From: Variovorax soli NBRC 106424
GTDB taxonomy: Bacteria > Pseudomonadota > Gammaproteobacteria > Burkholderiales > Burkholderiaceae_C
Direction of reading: 5' to 3'
Assembly (NCBI RefSeq): GCF_001591385.1
Contig: NZ_BCUU01000021.1
Span: forward strand, 1-61,719
DNA length: 61,719 nt
The position numbers and the translations under genes are program-made. This document shows positions 25,830 through 34,027 of the stretch, piece by piece (positions within the stretch are counted from its first letter, which is position 1; each line of letters starts with the position of its first letter). Under the pieces are notes generated by a model that saw only the letters and a list, made by a program, of their open reading frames with translations, did no database searches and was not told where the DNA came from.

Positions 25830-26437
25830 TCGTCGTCCGAGAAGCGTTGCTGCTTCCACGGATCGCCATGCATGTGGTAGCCGCGCAGCTCCCAGAAGCC
25901 GGCCTCGTCGCGCTGCGTGAAGCGCAGGCCGCGCAGCCACTTGGCGCTCTTCCAGAAATAGAGATGCGGCACCAGCAGGCGCGCCGGGCCGCCATGCGCG
26001 GGTTCGAGCGGCCGGCCGTCGAAATGCGTGGCCACCATGGCGCGCCCGCCGGCCAGGTCGGCCATGGGGACGTTGGTGTCGTAGTCGTCGAAGCCCAGGG
26101 CCAGCACCCATGGCGTGGGCGGGGCAGGCAGGCCGGCAGCGGCCAGCAGGTCGTCGATGCCCACGCCCTCCCACAGCGTGTCGAACTTCGACCACTTGGT
26201 CACGCAATGGATGTCGCCCTGCCAGCGCGTGCGCGGCAACTGCTGGAAATCGTGCCAGCTCCACCCGGCCAGCGGACGCGGACCGTCGAAGAGTTCGAAG
26301 CGCCAGCGCGCCATGTCGATGCGCGGCGTGGGCCCCTTGGCCAGCACCGGAAAGTCGTCGGTGAGGTATTGCCCCGGCGGCAGCCGGTTGGCGGTGGCCG
26401 CAGCAGGGCGGCGGCCGGTGAATCCGCGAGTTGCCAT
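25826..26437 (-). CDS. Sulfite-oxidase-like molybdopterin oxidoreductase
   Basis: 203 residues: a stand-alone oxidoreductase molybdopterin-binding domain. The molybdenum-ligating cysteine is likely C78 in GDIHCVTKWS. Other family blocks are PRTRWQGD, LGFDDYDTNVPMAD, PLEPAHGGPARLLVPHLYFWKSAKW and GYHMHGDPW. There is no signal peptide and no dimerisation domain, unlike SorA or eukaryotic sulfite oxidase, so it is likely cytoplasmic. It is first in the operon with the flavin reductase and OsmC protein. The natural substrate of this short subfamily is unknown. Confidence 0.88.
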   Translation of the reverse strand: MATRGFTGRRPAAATANRLPPGQYLTDDFPVLAKGPTPRIDMARWRFELFDGPRPLAGWSWHDFQQLPRTRWQGDIHCVTKWSKFDTLWEGVGIDDLLAAAGLPAPPTPWVLALGFDDYDTNVPMADLAGGRAMVATHFDGRPLEPAHGGPARLLVPHLYFWKSAKWLRGLRFTQRDEAGFWELRGYHMHGDPWKQQRFSDDE

Positions 26438-26502
26438 TTCTATTCAGCTCCCTGTGAATGGTGTGCGGGCATGGTATGGCCTGCACAGGCAACGGCGCAA
26501 GT

Positions 26503-26757
26503 TCACGCCTCCTTGTAGAAGGCCTCCACCTTGCCCTTGAGCTTGAGCATCAGCGGGTTGCCCTTGCGGTCGAGCGTCTTGCCCGCGGGCACCTTCACCC
26601 AGCCTTCGCTGATGCAGTACTCCTCCACGTCGTGCCGCTCCTTGTCGTTGAAGCGGATGCCGATGTCGTGCTCGAAGATTTCCGCCACGTAGTGCGGGCT
26701 GCGCGGGTCGATGGAGAGGTGGTCGGGAAGCGGCGGCTTGGAGGTGGTGTCGGTCAT
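26503..26757 (-). CDS. DUF3297 family protein
   Basis: 84 residues. The sequence DHLSIDPRSPHYVAEIFEHD, IGIRFNDKERHDVEEYC and WVKVPAGKTLDRKGNPL matches DUF3297, small conserved proteobacterial proteins sometimes annotated as glutathione peroxidase without support. The chosen ATG begins MTDTTSKPPLPD; the longer frame to 26838 extends into the promoter of the divergent Bug gene. Function unknown. Confidence 0.82.
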   Translation of the reverse strand: MTDTTSKPPLPDHLSIDPRSPHYVAEIFEHDIGIRFNDKERHDVEEYCISEGWVKVPAGKTLDRKGNPLMLKLKGKVEAFYKEA

Positions 26758-26890
26758 CGTGAAAAAAAGCGGTCGTGCTGGCGCGGGCGCATGGGGTTGG
26801 CCCGCGAACCGCCCGATCATAGGTCCGCTTGTGGGCATCGCCTGCCCCTCCTATGATTTCGCACCTGGCCTTGCCAAGGGGAGACACGCG

Positions 26891-27915
26891 ATGGCATTCA
26901 AGCACCCCCAGCCCTCTCTTTCGTCTCGCCGCAGTGCGCTGCAGCACATCGGCCTTGGCGGCCTCGCGGCGGCCTTGCTGCCCGAACTGGCCCTGGCGCA
27001 GGATGCCTGGCCAACCAAGCCGGTCACGCTGGTGGTGGGCTATCCGCCGGGCGGGCAGACCGATTTCGCGGGCCGCGTGCTCACCGCCGTGATGCAGGAG
27101 AGCCTCAAGCAAAGCGTGGTCATCGACAACAAGCCGGGCGTGAACGGCAACATCGCCACCGACTACATCGCCAAGTCGGCGCCCGACGGCTACCGCCTGC
27201 TGGTGGGCAACGGCAGCAACATGGTGCTGAACCCGCACACCTACCGCAACACGCCGGTGGCCGATCCGCTCAAGCTCACGCCGATCGGACTGCTGCTCAC
27301 GTCCGGCTTGCTGCTGGTGGTGCCGTCCTCGCTGCCGGTCAAGACAGTCGAGGAATTCATCGCCTGGGTGAAGCAGCAGGACAAGGAAGGCAAGATCGTC
27401 GACTACGCCTCGGGCGGTCCCGGCAGTCTGGTGCAGACCACCATGGAGCTGTTCCGCGAGCGCATCGGCAAGCCCAGGATGAGCCACGTGCCGTACAAGG
27501 GCAGCGGTCCGGCCATGACCGACCTGGTGGCCGGCCGCATTCCGTGCATGTTCGATGCGGCCTCGGTGGTGGCGCCCTTCATCAAGTCGGGACAGCTCAG
27601 GCCGCTGATGGCCACCGGTCCCAAGCGCATCCCGGCCTTCCCCGACGTCCCCACAGCCACCGAGCGCGGCATCAAGGACTTCCAGGTGATTTCCTTCATC
27701 GGCATGTCGGGCCGGCCGGCCTCAGCCCGGAGATCGTCCGCAAGGTGAACACGGCCACCAATGCCGCACTGAAAGACCCGAAGGTGCAAAAGACCATCGC
27801 CGACCGCGGGGACGAGCCCGGCGGCGGCACGCCCGAGCAGTTGGGCGCGATGACGCGCGAGAACTACAAGCTGCTGGGCGATGTGGTGAAGAACAACGAC
27901 ATTCGCGCCGAGTAG
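26891..27915 (+). pseudogene. Bug/TctC-family substrate-binding protein, interrupted by a frameshift
   Basis: The gene starts after AAGGGGAG with MAFKHPQPSLSSRRSALQHI and a signal ending ALAQ. It has the Bug signatures VTLVVGYPPGGQTDFAGRVL, VIDNKPGVNGNIATDYIAKS, DGYRLLVGNG and HVPYKGSGPAMTDLVAGRI. After SFIGMSG (near 27713) the frame changes: frame 1 reads RPASARRSSAR and stops at 27748. The +1 shifted frame continues with the expected family ending GLSPEIVRKVNTATNAALKD ... NDIRAE to 27915. Adding one C in the GGCCGGCCGG run near 27710-27722 restores a single frame of about 340 residues. It is either a recent pseudogene or a sequencing error in a GC run. Confidence 0.8.
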
Positions 27916-27984
27916 CGGCCGCATGCTTGCCATGCCCGGGCCCCGGAATGGGCCGGTGGCACGCCTCGTGCATGATTGCGGTGC

Positions 27985-28488
27985 ATGAGCTTTTCCGAAG
28001 AAAAACAACTCGATGAACGCGACGGCCGCTACCTGCGCAAGGCCATCGTCTGGTCACACGCGGCCCGCCGGCGCGGCAACCGGCCCTTCGGCGCGGTGAT
28101 CGTGTCCGAATCGGGCGAGATCCTGGCCGAAGCCTATTGCAACAGCGGCGAGACGGGCGACTGCACCGGCCATGCCGAGATCAATGCGGTGCGCATGCTG
28201 GGTGCGCGCCAGATCCCGCGCGACGAACTGGCCCGGGCCACGCTCTATTCCTCGGCCGAGCCCTGCGTGATGTGCGCGGGCGCCATCTTCTGGTCGGCCA
28301 TCGGCCGCGTGGTGTACGGGGTCGATGCGCCCCGGCTGCGGGTCTTTCGCGGCGACCATGCCGACCAGCGCGATGCGCAGCTGTCGTGCCGGGAGGTGTT
28401 CGGCGCCTCGCCGCATGCCATCGAATGCATCGGGCCGGCGCTGGTCGACGAAGCCCTGGCCGCGCACATTGGCGCGTGGAAAGAATGA
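27985..28488 (+). CDS. CMP/dCMP-type nucleoside/nucleobase deaminase
   Basis: 167 residues. The zinc-binding deaminase motif is complete: H63 and E65 in TGHAEINAVR, and C94/C97 in AEPCVMCAGAIFW. The length, and ...SAIGRVVYGVDAPRLRVFRG, fit guanine-deaminase/cytosine-deaminase-like proteins better than TadA, which usually has a shorter, basic N-terminus. The start is the ATG of MSFSEEKQLD; the TTG at 27976 is less likely. It ends 12 bases before ureD, so the two are probably cotranscribed and both release or handle ammonia-yielding substrates. Confidence 0.83.
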   Translation: MSFSEEKQLDERDGRYLRKAIVWSHAARRRGNRPFGAVIVSESGEILAEAYCNSGETGDCTGHAEINAVRMLGARQIPRDELARATLYSSAEPCVMCAGAIFWSAIGRVVYGVDAPRLRVFRGDHADQRDAQLSCREVFGASPHAIECIGPALVDEALAAHIGAWKE

Positions 28489-28500
28489 GCCGTTGCATCC

Positions 28501-29337
28501 ATGCCCTGGCACGCCCGGCTTGACCTGAACTACCAGCGCGACGAACCGCGCGCGCGCAGCATCGCCCGCTTCAGCCACGACGGCCCGCTGCGCATCCTGC
28601 AAAGCCTCTACCCCGAAGGCGATGCCGTCTGCCACAACGTGCTCATCCATCCGCCGGGCGGGCTGGTGGGTGGCGACACGCTGCAGATCGACGTGCGCGC
28701 CGCGCGCGGCAGCCACGGCCTGATCACCACGCCGGGCGCCAGCCGCTTCTACCGCAGCGAAGGCGAGCGCGCGGTGCAGCGCACCCGGCTCGTGCTGGAA
28801 GGCGGCACGCGGCTCGAATGGCTGCCGCTGGAGGCCATCTGCTACAGCGCCTGCCGGGCCGAGAACCACCTGCGCATCGAGCCCGCGCCGGGCGCCGAAC
28901 TCATCGGCTGGGACGTGGTGGCGCTGGGCCTGCCCAATGCCAGCCAACCCTTCGAGCACGGCAGCCTGCTGCAGCACATCGAAGTGCCCGGCGTGTGGCT
29001 GGAGCGCGGGCGCATCGACGCGGCGGACACGCGCCTCATGAACAGTCCGCTGGGCCTGGCGGGCCAGCGCTGCCTGGCGTCGCTGTTCTTCGTGGCGGGC
29101 TCACCCATCGACCGCGGCCGGCGCGAAGCCGCGCTGGAGGCGGCACGCGGCATCGTCGGGGCCAGCGGCCTTCGCGCCAGCGCCGGCGTGACCAGCCCGC
29201 ACGCCGAAATCATCGTGCTGCGCGTGCTCGCTCCGGTGGTGGAGCCGGCGATGCAACTGCTGCGGCAGGTCTGGAGCGCCTGGCGCGCCACGCTCTGGCA
29301 GATGGAAGCCAAGGCGCCGCGCATCTGGGCGATGTAG
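28501..29337 (+). CDS. ureD: Urease accessory protein UreD
   Basis: 278 residues. The family blocks are clear: GPLRILQSLYPEGDAVCHNVLIHPPGGLVGGDTL (split here as its central part), TTPGASRFYRS, LEWLPLEAICY and GWDVVALGLPNASQPF. UreD scaffolds the UreFG complex during nickel loading of urease. No ureABC, ureE, ureF or ureG is present downstream or elsewhere in the window; the next genes encode unrelated proteins. It is paired with the deaminase instead, and the urt urea transporter genes lie 6 kb away on the other strand. Confidence 0.92.
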   Translation: MPWHARLDLNYQRDEPRARSIARFSHDGPLRILQSLYPEGDAVCHNVLIHPPGGLVGGDTLQIDVRAARGSHGLITTPGASRFYRSEGERAVQRTRLVLEGGTRLEWLPLEAICYSACRAENHLRIEPAPGAELIGWDVVALGLPNASQPFEHGSLLQHIEVPGVWLERGRIDAADTRLMNSPLGLAGQRCLASLFFVAGSPIDRGRREAALEAARGIVGASGLRASAGVTSPHAEIIVLRVLAPVVEPAMQLLRQVWSAWRATLWQMEAKAPRIWAM

Positions 29338-29448
29338 CCAACGGTAGCCGCACCGCCCTTGGGGGCGAATGCATTCGGACACAGCTTCTGGACGAAGCCC
29401 CTGACAAAATCATTGCAAGACCTGCCGGGCGCCACCCGGCTGCTTGCC

Positions 29449-29973
29449 ATGGACACCACGGCCTCCAGAAACCACGATATGGATGCAATGACCGAGCGCG
29501 CGACCTTTGCCGCCGTGCTGGTCACCCTGGTGCGCCAGCGCTGCGCGGAAGCGGGCACGCCCCGCACCTCGCGCACCGGCCTGCAGATGCGCGTTCCGGT
29601 CCACGAGCGCCCGGCGGTGCGACGCGGCTTCGACGCACTCATCGACCACGGCATCCTGGCCATGAGCGGCGAGGACATCGGCCTGACCACGCAAGGGCGG
29701 GTGTTCTCGGCCTATTGCCGGCGCATGCGCGGCGAAAGGCTGCACGGCGCAGACGATGCGCGCGAGCCCGAGCTGCTGCAGCGCCAGCTGGCGGCCATCC
29801 AGGCCGACACGCGCTTCGACGCCGACCAGAGCCTCGACGACGTCCGCTCGCTGCCCGGCCGGCTGGAAGGGCCGCAGCGCGCGCGGCGTCAACGCGGGCC
29901 CATCGTCTGGATCGTGCTCGCACTCATCATCGCCATCGTGGGGGTGCTGCTGCTGGCGCGCCCGCCCACCTGA
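29449..29973 (+). CDS. Unknown protein with C-terminal membrane anchor
   Basis: About 174 residues, unrecognised. The soluble part (RATFAAVLVTLVRQRCAEAG, RGFDALIDHGILAMSGEDIG, LTTQGRVFSAYCRRMRGE) is helical and suggests a small winged-helix-like fold. A charged linker leads to one C-terminal hydrophobic segment, IVWIVLALIIAIVGVLLLAR, so the protein looks tail-anchored. The start MDTTASRNHD is preferred over the 29359 GTG/ATG region because it follows a non-conserved leader. It lies between ureD and the cNMP-binding gene. Confidence 0.6.
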   Translation: MDTTASRNHDMDAMTERATFAAVLVTLVRQRCAEAGTPRTSRTGLQMRVPVHERPAVRRGFDALIDHGILAMSGEDIGLTTQGRVFSAYCRRMRGERLHGADDAREPELLQRQLAAIQADTRFDADQSLDDVRSLPGRLEGPQRARRQRGPIVWIVLALIIAIVGVLLLARPPT

Positions 29974-30025
29974 ATTCCCGCAGCAGGCCTACACTGGCCG
30001 CCCAACCAGCGAACGGGAGCGGCAG

Positions 30026-30529
30026 ATGCAGGACAACACCTCGCTGTGCGAAGCCTTGCAGCAGATGGCGATCTTCGGCGGCGTCGACGACAACGCGCTG
30101 CACTTCCTGCTGGCGCGCTCGCGCACCGGCGAATACGCCGCTGGCAGCCACATCACCCGCGAAGGAGAAACCGGCACCGGCCTGTTCGTACTGCTGAACG
30201 GGCGAGTCGCCGTGCAGCGCCGCTGGGACGACCACGAGGTGCTGCTGCGCGAGTTGGACGCGGGCGAATGCTTCGGCGAGATGGCCCTGCTGGATCTGGG
30301 CAAGCGCAGCGCCTCCGTGCTGGCGCTGCAGGACTGCCGGGTGCTCGAGATGGAAACCGGCCTGCTGCACGACTTCTTCGAGCATGACACGCGGCAGTTC
30401 GCGCTGATGCAGATGAACATCGCGCGCGAGCTCAGCCGGCGCCTTCGCGCCACCTTCAACTCGCTGTTTCGCGCCGCCACCACGTCCGAGCGCGAACTGA
30501 TCGAGCGCCTGCTGCGGCAGCAAGGCTGA
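30026..30529 (+). CDS. Stand-alone cyclic-nucleotide-binding (cNMP) domain protein
   Basis: 167 residues, almost entirely one cNMP-binding beta-barrel: GSHITREGETGTGLFVLLNG, and the phosphate-binding cassette region ECFGEMALLDLGKRSASVLA. Here the usual RxA arginine is represented by KRSAS, so true cyclic-nucleotide binding is possible but not assured. The C-terminal helix (NIARELSRRLRATFNSLFRA) has no HTH domain, so this is not a Crp/Fnr transcription factor. It could act as a regulatory subunit or partner protein. The start follows GAACGGGAGCGGCAG. Confidence 0.8.
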   Translation: MQDNTSLCEALQQMAIFGGVDDNALHFLLARSRTGEYAAGSHITREGETGTGLFVLLNGRVAVQRRWDDHEVLLRELDAGECFGEMALLDLGKRSASVLALQDCRVLEMETGLLHDFFEHDTRQFALMQMNIARELSRRLRATFNSLFRAATTSERELIERLLRQQG

Positions 30530-30610
30530 TGCGCTGTCTACAAACGACTCGGCCGGCCCGGCGTCCCGTCCGACAGGGTTCGCGTGGCGTGCGGCCTAGA
30601 CTTTTCCGGC

Positions 30611-32221
30611 ATGCGAAGACGGACCTTTCTCGGTGCGGCCGGCGCCGGCGGTGCCATTGCCGGGTCCGGCTTCGCGGGCGTGGCAACAACGCTTGCGGCA
30701 GCGGCTGATCGGGCCGACGGCCCGCAGGCGCTGGTGGGAGAAGCGCAGCCCTTCGACTACGCCTGGCTCAAGGGGGCTGCCAGCAACCTGGCATCGCGGC
30801 CCTACGAGCCGCATGGGCGCCCGCTGCCGCCGGATGTGGCGGCGCTCGACTGGGACCAGTACCAGGCCATCCGCTTCAAGCCCGACCATGCCCTGTGGAA
30901 CGACAAGGCATTGCAGTTTCGCGTGAGCCTCTTTCACCTGGGCCTGTACTACAAGCGGCCGGTGCGGATGTTCGAGGTAGCCGGCGGCCAGGCACGCCAG
31001 CTGGCCTACGACCCCGGCATGTTCGACTATGGCAAGAGCGGTCTGAACGGCGCCAGGCAGCCGCGGGACCTCGGCTTTGCGGGCTTTCGGCTGCATTCCC
31101 GGCGCGACGGCTTCAAGAGCGACGTGGCGGCCTTCCTGGGCGCGAGCTACTTTCGCGCGGTGGGTCGCGAAGGGCAGTACGGCCTGTCGGCCCGCGGCCT
31201 GGCGGTGGACACGGCGCTCGGGCGCGAGGAAGAATTTCCCGACTTCACCGACTTCTATTTCGAGCAGCCCGACCCGCACTCCTCCACGCTGGTGGTGCAC
31301 GCGCTGCTCGACTCGCCGAGCGTGGCCGGCGCCTACCGGATGGCCATCACGCCGGGCGAGCCGCTGGTGATGGACGTGGACGCGGCGCTCTATCCGCGCA
31401 AGCGCATCGAGCGGCTGGGCATCGCCCCATGCACGAGCATGTACCTGGCCGGAGAGAACGACCGCCGCATGGCCAACGACTGGCGCCCGGAAATCCACGA
31501 TTCGGACGGCCTGGCCATGAACAGCGGATCCGGCGAATGGATCTGGCGCCCGCTGACCAACCCGGTCAACCTCAGCTTCAATTCGTTTGCCGATCGCGAC
31601 CCCAAGGGCTTCGGCCTGCTGCAGCGCGACCGCGACTTCGACCACTACCAGGACGACGGCGTGTTCTACGACAAGCGCCCTTCGCTGTGGGTGGAGCCCA
31701 AGGCCGACTGGGGCGAAGGCGCCGTGTCGCTGGTGCAGATTCCCACCGTGGACGAAACGCTGGACAACATCGTCGCCTTCTGGAGCCCCGCGCAGAAGCT
31801 GGAACCGGGCAAGGAGGCGCTGTTCGGCTATCGCCTCTACTGGGGGTCCAGGCCGCCGGTGCAGTCCACGCTCGCGACCTGCGTCGCCACCCGCACCGGC
31901 GTGGGCGGCGTGGTGGGCAAGAAGCGCGCGCACTACGCCTGGCGCTTCGCGGTCGATTTCGCGGGCGGTCCGCTGGCCACGCTCGACTGGCGCACCGCCA
32001 AGGTCGAGCCGCGCATCAGCTTGAGCAGCGGACGCGCCGAGATCGTTTCGGCCCGGCCGCTGGCGGCGCTCAAGGGTGCGCGCGTGATGTTCGACGTGGT
32101 GCCGTCCGAGGCGCTCGACCCCATCACCATCCGCCTGTATCTGAAGACGGGCCAGCGCAGCCTGAGCGAAACCTGGCTCTACGAATGGACGCCGCCCGCG
32201 CTGGACGCGCGCAAGGTCTGA
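30611..32221 (+). CDS. opgD: Periplasmic glucan biosynthesis protein OpgD (MdoD)
   Basis: 536 residues. A Tat signal (MRRRTFLGAAGAGGAIAG) is followed by the MdoG domain: FDYAWLKGAASNLASRPYEP, QYQAIRFKPDHALW, FRVSLFHLGLYYKRPVRMFE, GASYFRAVGREGQYGLSARG and AENDRR-like sequences. The Tat rather than Sec signal distinguishes OpgD from OpgG. Both shape osmoregulated periplasmic glucans. The opgH glucosyltransferase is not in the window, so this is an OpgD encoded apart from the core opg operon. Seven bases separate it from the MFS gene. Confidence 0.9.
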   Translation: MRRRTFLGAAGAGGAIAGSGFAGVATTLAAAADRADGPQALVGEAQPFDYAWLKGAASNLASRPYEPHGRPLPPDVAALDWDQYQAIRFKPDHALWNDKALQFRVSLFHLGLYYKRPVRMFEVAGGQARQLAYDPGMFDYGKSGLNGARQPRDLGFAGFRLHSRRDGFKSDVAAFLGASYFRAVGREGQYGLSARGLAVDTALGREEEFPDFTDFYFEQPDPHSSTLVVHALLDSPSVAGAYRMAITPGEPLVMDVDAALYPRKRIERLGIAPCTSMYLAGENDRRMANDWRPEIHDSDGLAMNSGSGEWIWRPLTNPVNLSFNSFADRDPKGFGLLQRDRDFDHYQDDGVFYDKRPSLWVEPKADWGEGAVSLVQIPTVDETLDNIVAFWSPAQKLEPGKEALFGYRLYWGSRPPVQSTLATCVATRTGVGGVVGKKRAHYAWRFAVDFAGGPLATLDWRTAKVEPRISLSSGRAEIVSARPLAALKGARVMFDVVPSEALDPITIRLYLKTGQRSLSETWLYEWTPPALDARKV

Positions 32222-32228
32222 TGCCGAC

Positions 32229-33653
32229 GTGACGACGGGCCACGACATCCCCGCGCGGCTGGACCGCCTGCCCTGGTCGCGCTGGCACTGGCGCGTGGTG
32301 ACGGCGCTCGGCGTGGCCTGGGTGCTCGACGGGCTGGAGGTGACGCTGGTCGGCTCGCTGGGCGGCGTGCTGGAGCGCGGCGACACGCTGGCGCTGAGCG
32401 CCACCGAGGTCGGCGCCAGCGCATCGCTCTATGTGGGCGGCGCGGTCCTGGGGGCCCTGCTCTTCGGCCGGCTGGCCGACCGGCTGGGGCGCAAGCGTCT
32501 GTTCCTGCTCACCCTGGCGCTGTATGCCTGCGCTACCTTTGCCACGGCCTTTGCCACCGACTTCCTGTTCTTCGCGCTGTGCCGCTTCGCCACCGGCCTT
32601 GGCATCGGCGGCGAATACGCGGCCATCAACTCCGCCATCGACGAGCTGATTCCCGCGCGCGTGCGCGGGCGCGTCAACCTGGCGATCAACGGCAGCTTCT
32701 GGCTGGGGGCAGCATTGGGCGCGGGTCTGAGCCTGCTGTTGCTGGACGAGCGCGTGCTGGGCCCGCAATGGGGCTGGCGCGTGTGCTTCGGACTCGGTGC
32801 GGTGCTGGCCGTGGCAATCCTGCTGGTGCGCCGCGACGTGCCGGAAAGCCCGCGCTGGCTGGCGCTGCACGGCCGGCCCGATGAAGCGGAGCGCATCATT
32901 GCGCAGATCGAGGAACAGGTGCGGCGCGAATGCGGCCCCTTGTCGGAGTGCGCGGTTCCCGCGGCGGCCGCTTCTCGCAGAACCGGCCGCTCGCCGTCCA
33001 TGCGCGAGGTGCTGCATGTGCTGCTGCGCCTCTACCCCCAGCGAAGCGGCGTGGTGCTGGCGCTGATGATCTCGCAGGCTTTTTTCTACAACGCCATCTT
33101 CTTCACCTACGCGCTGGTGCTCACACGCTTTCATGGCGTGGCGGATTCGAAGGTGGCGCTCTACATCTTTCCCTTTGCGCTGGGCAATGTGCTGGGGCCG
33201 CTGCTCTTGGGGCCGCTGTTCGACAACGTGGGGCGGCGGCGCATGATCGCCCTCACCTACGTGCTGTCGGGCATCGGCCTGGGGGCCACCGGCTGGGCCT
33301 TCATGCAAGGCTGGCTCGACGCGCGCAGCCAGGCGCTGTGCTGGTCGGTGGTGTTCTTCCTGGCCTCGGCCGCGGCCAGCTCGGCCTACCTCACGGTGAG
33401 CGAAGTCTTTCCGCTGCAGATGCGGGCGCTGGCCATCGCCATCTTCTATGCGGTGGGCACGGGCATCGGTGGGTTCGTGGCGCCGTGGCTGTTCGGCGCG
33501 CTGATCGAGACCGGCAGCAAGGGCGCAGTGGCCGTGGGCTACGCGATCGGCGCCGTGCTGGTCATCGGCGCCGGGCTGCTGGCGCTGCGCTTTGCGGTGG
33601 ATGCGGAGCGCAAGCCGCTGGAGGAGATTGCGCCGCCGTTGACCGAAAACTGA
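32229..33653 (+). CDS. MFS transporter, metabolite:H+ symporter-like
   Basis: 474 residues, 12 transmembrane segments. The sequence LDGLEVTLVGSLGGVL, GRLADRLGRKRLFLLTLALY and RFATGLGIGGEYAAINSAID matches the organic-acid/aromatic-acid symporter branch of the MFS. A central cytoplasmic loop of about 40 residues is typical. It starts at a GTG seven bases after opgD, so it is likely cotranscribed. The substrate is unknown. Confidence 0.85.
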   Translation: MTTGHDIPARLDRLPWSRWHWRVVTALGVAWVLDGLEVTLVGSLGGVLERGDTLALSATEVGASASLYVGGAVLGALLFGRLADRLGRKRLFLLTLALYACATFATAFATDFLFFALCRFATGLGIGGEYAAINSAIDELIPARVRGRVNLAINGSFWLGAALGAGLSLLLLDERVLGPQWGWRVCFGLGAVLAVAILLVRRDVPESPRWLALHGRPDEAERIIAQIEEQVRRECGPLSECAVPAAAASRRTGRSPSMREVLHVLLRLYPQRSGVVLALMISQAFFYNAIFFTYALVLTRFHGVADSKVALYIFPFALGNVLGPLLLGPLFDNVGRRRMIALTYVLSGIGLGATGWAFMQGWLDARSQALCWSVVFFLASAAASSAYLTVSEVFPLQMRALAIAIFYAVGTGIGGFVAPWLFGALIETGSKGAVAVGYAIGAVLVIGAGLLALRFAVDAERKPLEEIAPPLTEN

Positions 33654-33678
33654 GTGGCGGACGGTCCTTTGTCGCGGC

Positions 33679-33969
33679 TCATATGGGCTGCGCTTCCGCC
33701 AACACCTGGTCGCGAAACTTCGCCGGCAAGGCCCCGGGCGTGAGCACGTCAACCGATACGCCCAGCAACTGGGCCAGTTCGTGGCGAATCGCGCCGATAT
33801 CGAAAAGCGTGGTCTCCGACGTGGGTTCGACAAGAATGTCCAGGTCGCTGCCGTCGGTGTCCTGCTTGCGGAGCACCGAGCCGAAGACACGTGCATTGCA
33901 GGCGCGATGCGCGGCCACCACGCGGCGGATCGCGGCGCGGTTGGACCTGAGTGCTTCGGATGGCTTCAA
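33679..33969 (-). CDS. MNT-type nucleotidyltransferase (antitoxin-like), orphan
   Basis: 96 residues from a TTG preceded by TTGGAG at 6 bases; no ATG or GTG fits. The catalytic GSx10DxD motif of minimal nucleotidyltransferases is intact: G30-S31 in ARVFGSVLRKQDTDGSDLDI, with D42 and D44. The protein ends in a helix typical of MntA. MntA usually precedes a HEPN toxin (HepT) with a short overlap, but here the stop is only 25 bases from the end of a convergent MFS gene, and no HEPN frame is visible. It is a lone antitoxin, a remnant, or a partner of a gene elsewhere. Confidence 0.75.
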   Translation of the reverse strand: MKPSEALRSNRAAIRRVVAAHRACNARVFGSVLRKQDTDGSDLDILVEPTSETTLFDIGAIRHELAQLLGVSVDVLTPGALPAKFRDQVLAEAQPI

Positions 33970-34027
33970 GTGGAACTCCAACGAGTAGGCCCTATGGTAG
34001 CCAATACGGGCGTGTCGTTGCGCCCGT

